A stretch of 27,467 bases of DNA from Purshia tridentata (taxonomy: Eukaryota > Streptophyta > Magnoliopsida > Rosales > Rosaceae). Both the position numbers and the translations under genes were made by a program. Under the pieces are notes generated by a model, which saw nothing but the letters and a program-made list of their open reading frames with translations, was not told where the DNA came from and searched no databases. Below, piece after piece: positions 22,108 through 27,467 of this stretch (the stretch's first letter is position 1; every line of letters begins with the position of its first letter). The stretch covers positions 1 through 27,467 of the forward strand of contig QANT01001072.1 in assembly GCA_003254885.1 (NCBI GenBank). The letters are read 5' to 3'.

Positions 22108-23830
22108 CTAATCTTTTAATTGATCTGCCAAAATAGCACTAATATTGGAGTCTTTGGACACCATGATTTCAGAGGCGGACCACAGCCGAGCAGCTTCACT
22201 CAAGTTCGACCCCAACTTCGACGGCGTCGTTTCGTTGCAATCCGCGAAGTACTTCCCCGACACGTCCTTCAGCCTCGGATGCGTCGCGACGTAACACGTC
22301 GTCGCCGCCGCCTGAGGTATCGTTTTCAACAGCTTCGAAGCCAACAGAAACACCAAATCTGCAAAAATTAATTTAAATATTTAATTTTTTCAAAATAATA
22401 CGCCAAAAATAACAAATAATAATAATTTCTTCATATTCGGATTATTAATAAGTAATAACCGAACCTGTGGCGAGTCCTTCACGTTCTCGGGTGAGTCGGG
22501 TCCGAACGATTCCTGGATGTACACAGTTTACGGTCACGTTGGTCTCCATTTGCTGATCATTGTAGTAAAAAAGAAAAAAAAAACAAAATATTAGAAATAA
22601 TCAATTTAAAAAAAATCGGAAGGAAAAAAACAAAATTCACTTTTTAATTTATATTCGAGTATTTGTCTTTAATGATGAAGATGAAGCACCTTGAGTCTCC
22701 GAGCGAGTTCCTTAGTGTGCAAAACGTTGGCGAGCTTCGAGAGCGCATACGCACGAGTCTCGTCGTAATGTCTGGTGACGGAGGACCCGGACAAAATTTC
22801 CAACAAAAGAAAAAATAAAATAAAATTCAGTCAAACTCTCTCTAACTAACACACACATTTCTAATTAATTAAAATGAAATCAAACTGCAGTTCCCGATTC
22901 TCAGCCGCTCACCTTCCGCTTCGGCTTATCTCGCCGAGATATCGGATTGTATCGCCGGAAAACCAGCCGTGAATGGCCGACGAGACGTTCACGATTCGGC
23001 CTTGAACTCCGGTAGACGCCGCCGTTTCGGTCATTTTGTTGAGCAGCAACTTCGTCAGCAGAAAGTGACCTGAGAAAAACCCAAATCGATCATGCTTAAT
23101 TAGCTCTGATTAATTTCTATTGACTAATTAAATATTAATTTTAGTCGGAGGTCGAGTAATAATTACCTAGATAATTAGTGGCAAAGGTCATTTCGATTCC
23201 GTCCTCGGATATCGCGTGCTCGTGCGCGAACTTCCCGGCGTTGTTTCTGAGATAAAGCAAACAGAGAAGCAGCAGGTTTAGTTATTTTTCCTGCGTTTTC
23301 TCGGCAACCAAACAGATAAGAGAGAGTATTAATTTTGAGAATTTTGTGGAGTTACATGAGTAGATTGAGAGGTAGCTGGAGGGACTCGAACTCTGCGACG
23401 AAGTTCCGAACTGAAGTGAGAGAGCTGAGATCGAGCGCCATGACGATGATCTCGGAGTCCGGACACTCGGAGACGATGCGAGCCTTGGCGTCCTCGGCGG
23501 CTTTGAGGCTCCGACCCGGGAGAACCAGCCTGGCTCCGCGCTTGGCCAAAACCCGAGCAGTCTCGGCTCCGATCCCCGACGTGGCACCTAATAATGATCC
23601 AAAAACAATCACAACAATCAAAATCAATAATCATGATCATCGCAAACTGATCGTAATCGGACGACGAGCGATGATTGCGCGAATTTAAGGAACCAATGCA
23701 ACGTACCTGTAATGATGGCGGTGATGGAGTGGAAATCGGGGGAGGTGTCGGTGACTTGCTCAGCCGTGGTCTTGGAGCCGAAGCCGCTGGCGCCGGCTGA
23801 GCCGATCAGGTACTTCACCGTCTCGAGCAT
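22108..23830 (-). CDS. Short-chain dehydrogenase/reductase, TIC32/retinol-dehydrogenase-like (7 exons)
   Basis: Exons in transcript order: 23830-23707, 23587-23356, 23246-23167, 23069-22913, 22771-22690, 22552-22465 and 22358-22108. They join in frame to 337 residues, stop TAG. Seen: a coenzyme-binding TGATSGIG at 41-48, DLSS just after strand four, NNAG at 120-123, NVSS at 173-176, the catalytic YxxxK (Y206, K210), then VHPGIV. This is a complete classical SDR active site; an Arg at the end of beta-2 (GRS) suggests NADP(H) preference. Close plant relatives are annotated as TIC32-like short-chain dehydrogenases or retinol/WWOX-like oxidoreductases. TIC32 itself was described as an NADPH-dependent component at the chloroplast inner envelope. 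The substrate and location of this copy cannot be read from sequence. No membrane segment or clear transit peptide is seen. The coding exons are markedly GC-rich compared with the AT-rich flanks and with the WD40 gene. Exon 2 ends AT|GTAACT, which gives Ile119 when spliced. Confidence 0.9.
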
Positions 23831-26800
23831 TTCTTTGGTTTGTTGTTCAAGGTGTGGTTGATCAGTGGCTTAGCTAGACTGATTTGACTACGTTGACTAT
23901 AACACAAAAAACAAAGACAGAGAACCAAACCAAGTAGTACGTACGTGTTTGGTTATTCACAGAGGCTTTGAAGTACTAGCCGCTTTGTATTAAATAAACG
24001 ACGCACACAGAGAGAGAGAGAGAGGTGAGAAATGCAGGGACTGAGTGCTGGTTAATGAGTAGCAGAAAAGAATGGATTTAGATTTTGTAGTGGTGATCTT
24101 CTTCTTGGCCTAATTGGGTGGAGAAAGAGAAATCAATGGAGTTTAAAGAGAAAGAGAGAGAGGATTCCATATTTGTCACTGATTGATCGATACAGATTAT
24201 ATTTAATTTTGCATGATTGGATTTATTAATTAATTTAATATGGTTTTTATTTTTTATTTGTGGGGTCTAAATCCAACTAATTACTTTAATCAACAAAACA
24301 AATTAACTTACTCATTCATACTTATTTATTTCTTTTTATAAAAAATAAATATTGTTTATTTCGGTAAGAGATCGGGATTTTAGCCAGTCTTCTTTCTTTG
24401 GGAAATGAAAAGTATCTAATAATAATGTACCAAATCATTTACTACAACATCCATTAAATTTAAGATATCATTTTCTTTGTTTTGTGTTTTTCTTTTCTTT
24501 TGTGATTGAAAAAAAAAGACTAAAACTTGAATTCTTGAGATTGTTATGGACTTGTGATGAGTGGGAAAGTAAGTAGTCTATCTTTGTTGTGAAATTGAAT
24601 TCATGATTTTATTTTTTTTTAGTCCAAAAGAAAGTTATGATATTAGGGTAAGAAAAATAAAAAAACAAAAGAAATACTTTCCCACGTAAGCAATGACTAT
24701 TATGGCTCAATGCCTTGACAAAAAAATAAATAAATAATTACTATTATTTAGTTAGATTATTTTCCGGCTTATGTATTTAGGTACTATTATAAAATTGAAA
24801 AGTTTGTAAATGTGAAGATCTAAAAGGTTTTGTTTTGTTTCTTGGAGTTTAGATATAAATTATAAGCCAATAAAAAAACCGATGAGCAAAATATTTCTTC
24901 ATTTCTTAATTTTTCTTGATTGTAGTTAATATAAGTTTTATATATAGCTATGTTCGAAAATTTGAGCTGGAATGGAACTTTCTATATCCTAAGTTCCTAA
25001 GGAGAATGTGGAGAAACAGCGCATGGGCATATGGCTAATGAAAAAATAAGTACGTAATTATTAACCTCGAAAAATACGAAGTGTCTAGGGGAGAGAGAGA
25101 GTGTGTGTGTAATTGTCAAAGGGGAATCGCACGTGAGGTTCCAAATTTTTGCAGATCAGTCAATGTTGCACCCTCGAATCTTGCATTTTCTTGGGATAAA
25201 AAAGTCGCCTCCGGTCAATCATTCCTGTTCAAACATCATATTTTCTTTTTCTTTTTCTCTCTCTCTTTCCGTTTTATGCTTTTTCTATTATTATAATTTT
25301 CTTTTTTTGGGATTTTGAATCAATTTTATTGCACCAATATCACTTATCTGAGTTATCTCCCACTGAATTCTATTTTATTTAGATTCCCAGCTTGTTATTG
25401 GTAATGGTAGTGTTAATCCCTTACATTCATCATTTTCTTGGTCATATAGTTTAAGCATTTCTTTAAATTGTTGTATAAGGTTTTCATCTTAATTTGTTGT
25501 CACTCTCTCAACTTGTGTCAAAATTATCTTTTTAATGAATGAGGCTTGGTTGGAGTATGCGTTGTAAGTTTTTGTTTTACCTTCTCTAGCAAAAATGAGA
25601 AAAATAATATTTTACATTTCTACATTTCCACCATTTTACATACTTATTACTAAATTTAAACAATCATACAAAATTTTGTAATCCAATTCCATCCTTATAT
25701 GTTTATTGTCTAAAATTTAGAATTTAAATTTTAAATTTTGAGTGTTTAAAATAACAATTCTATACCATAAAATAATTAATATGTTGAGAATGAGATCAAA
25801 AATTAAAAAAATTCAAAAAGCCATTGTCAATTGGTTATAAAAGGTAGAATCTTACAACATATAACATGTGGATCAATCCACATTCTTTGCCAATGGATTC
25901 ACACTATATTTACGTACAAATATGTGATATATATATATATATATATATTCTCTTGTTTAGTTTGAACTTAATTATCATCAGTAATTTGTATGGTGGATTT
26001 AGTAGTACGTCCTAATCGAATAGATGGGGTAGTTGTGTTGTAGCATCCTTGGAGAATCCGAATATCAAGAAACCCAAACTGAATAATAAAAGCTCATTTA
26101 ATAAGGTCAAATAATAGAGCAAGAGACTATCATTTCTCATGGCAGGTTAGTTGTAATGCGCTATAGTTTGAGAAAGGGTGGGTAGAGATAGAATAACCTT
26201 TATTATTATCATCATTATTTATTATTAATTAATATTGGCCAAAAGGTAGATAATAAAGGAAAAGAAGTACTGGAAATTCAGCTTTTTGGAGCACTTGTAT
26301 TTATATAGCCTCCGTGCCCTCATGCGGGGACCTTATGACATCATATCCTTCCCCCACAACTCCATCTACTATTAATATTTGAAGGATATCTGATCCCCTC
26401 ACATTGCTGCTTCCCCTATAACCCCATGCTCTTACACCATGGTGTTGCCTCGTGTTCAATTGCATATTTTAAGCCTTTAATATAAGTAAAAACTGCTTTA
26501 AAACAATAAAATGATTCGTCGGTTTTTAGTACTATTTTGTATATCATTTCTCTAATAAAAGCGAGACTTATATATATCGGTGAATTTCACCTTTATTAAA
26601 AGATCTATTCATCGGATCGAGATACTTAAAGCCCCTTTTGTTTTGAAGGACAGTTTTATTTACCTATGACTGTATGAGTATGACAGAGTCACCGAAAGGT
26701 ATTGTTGGGTTAATATGGAGATGAGGTCCCAACCCCCAAAAAGCTTCCAGTTCATCACCCCAAATCCATGTATATAATAAATAACATTAGTTATGGTACT

Positions 26801-27467
26801 TCCTTTTACTTTAAGAGACCATCTGTAAATTTCGAAGGCCATTGAGGTCTTGTTGTTATCCTAATCCTATCATGCTAACATGACCCAGTCAGTGTCATCT
26901 TACTTTCATTGTTGCCATGGCATGTTCTTTATGGTGTTGGCACTGCCTTACTGGCTTTAAAGGAGGAAACCTTTGTACAGCTTTCACAATAATTTTCTTC
27001 ATTGTCCCATGTCCCCAACCTAAAAGAGGAATTGAATTTACTGGTGCTTCTAAGTTTTAACTGAAATTCAATGGGCTATAGAGATAATTTTCATAGTTAA
27101 ATTTAAAATATGAACAGTTTAGATCATAAAAATACATTATAGAATAAAAATAATAAATGAGAAGATCGATTAAAAAAGTAGATTTGAAGAAAATGAATAA
27201 CATTTCTCATATTTAATTACCCCGCAAGAGTTCAACTTACTTCCCAAGCCTTAAGTATTAATTGGAAAAAAAAAAAAAAAACCAAGTCNAAAAAAAAAAA
27301 AAAAAAAAACCAAGTCATTTTGTCCCTTCACTTATTAGACCAATAACTCACACATATATATATTCTCTTTAGTTCGATCATTAGCAATACTAAGTGACTA
27401 TGAGATTTTATAAATATAAAAAAAAACTCGGTATTAGTGTATGTAAATTTTAATTTACTTTATATTT
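23831..27467. other. SDR promoter region and intergenic DNA, no gene identified
   Basis: The first few hundred bases should hold the SDR promoter and leader; a GA run lies at about 24010-24027. Beyond that the DNA is AT-rich with (AT)n at about 25927-25948. A TATA-like TATTTATATAGCC lies near 26299-26311 on +, without a following coding region. Open frames at 25081-25318 are low-complexity (T-rich) and unconvincing. An ambiguous base and duplicated poly-A tract sit at the right end. No RNA gene was recognised. Confidence 0.65.
27265..27316. repeat. Duplicated poly-A/ACCAAGTC block with an ambiguous base
   Basis: A run of A followed by CCAAGTC occurs at about 27265-27288 and again at 27290-27316, with N at 27289 between them. 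The exact repetition across an N suggests an assembly or gap-closing artefact in a homopolymer rather than a true duplication. Confidence 0.75.

Noticed and set aside
23329..23688. Long open frames on both strands over SDR exon 2
   Set aside because: They are shadow frames produced by the high GC content of the real exon at 23356-23587.
25081..25318. Two overlapping 71-codon frames on + as a gene
   Set aside because: They are two frames of the same GA/T-rich tract, with no recognisable content and a low-complexity end.
1..27467. tRNA, rRNA, CRISPR array or known conserved miRNA
   Set aside because: Reading both strands for tRNA T-arm signatures and for the mature sequences of common plant miRNA families gave no match; a tRNAscan or Infernal run would be needed to exclude them fully.

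Overview
The window is nuclear DNA from a flowering plant, most likely a woody eudicot and possibly Rosaceae (an inference from gene style and repeats; no species marker is visible). The evidence is spliced genes with GT-AG introns, long AT-rich intergenic stretches full of microsatellites and repeat fragments, and protein families typical of plants. I reconstructed four protein-coding genes by joining exons in frame. All four give uninterrupted reading frames from ATG to stop.

Layout. 1-5760: intergenic, AT-rich, with a GC-richer patch at about 830-1270 carrying ACGT and DRE-type promoter motifs, a short G-quadruplex tract and a 27-bp-arm inverted repeat. 5760-9557 (+): a 734-residue WD40-repeat protein of the plant WDR44-like type, with a long leader holding a GA microsatellite, an intron and three small upstream ORFs. 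9558-11995: intergenic, with a CT microsatellite, a strong hairpin and SINE-like repeat fragments. 11996-13083 (+): an R2R3-MYB transcription factor of the MYBPA1/MYB5 type (280 residues, one intron), with a clear TATA box. 13084-15596: intergenic, with a 151-bp tandem duplication. 15597-19515 (-): a 12-exon gene for a 506-residue Rsm22/METTL17-family mitochondrial ribosome assembly protein. 19516-22107: intergenic, with a ~200-bp tandem duplication. 22108-23830 (-): a 7-exon gene for a 337-residue TIC32/retinol-dehydrogenase-like short-chain dehydrogenase. 23831-27467: intergenic, no gene seen.

The genes do not form a functional cluster. The WD40 gene and the MYB gene lie in tandem on the + strand; the MYB gene and the METTL17-like gene are convergent; the METTL17-like and SDR genes lie in tandem on the - strand. 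The WD40 protein is not the TTG1-type partner of MYB-bHLH complexes, so its position next to a MYB gene is probably chance.

I found no previously undescribed multi-gene system. The items most worth a second look are the two hairpins (3248-3340 and 10202-10272), the upstream ORFs of the WD40 and MYB genes, the plant METTL17 with its conserved cysteines and acidic linker, and the tandemly duplicated TATA-containing segment at 20276-20677.
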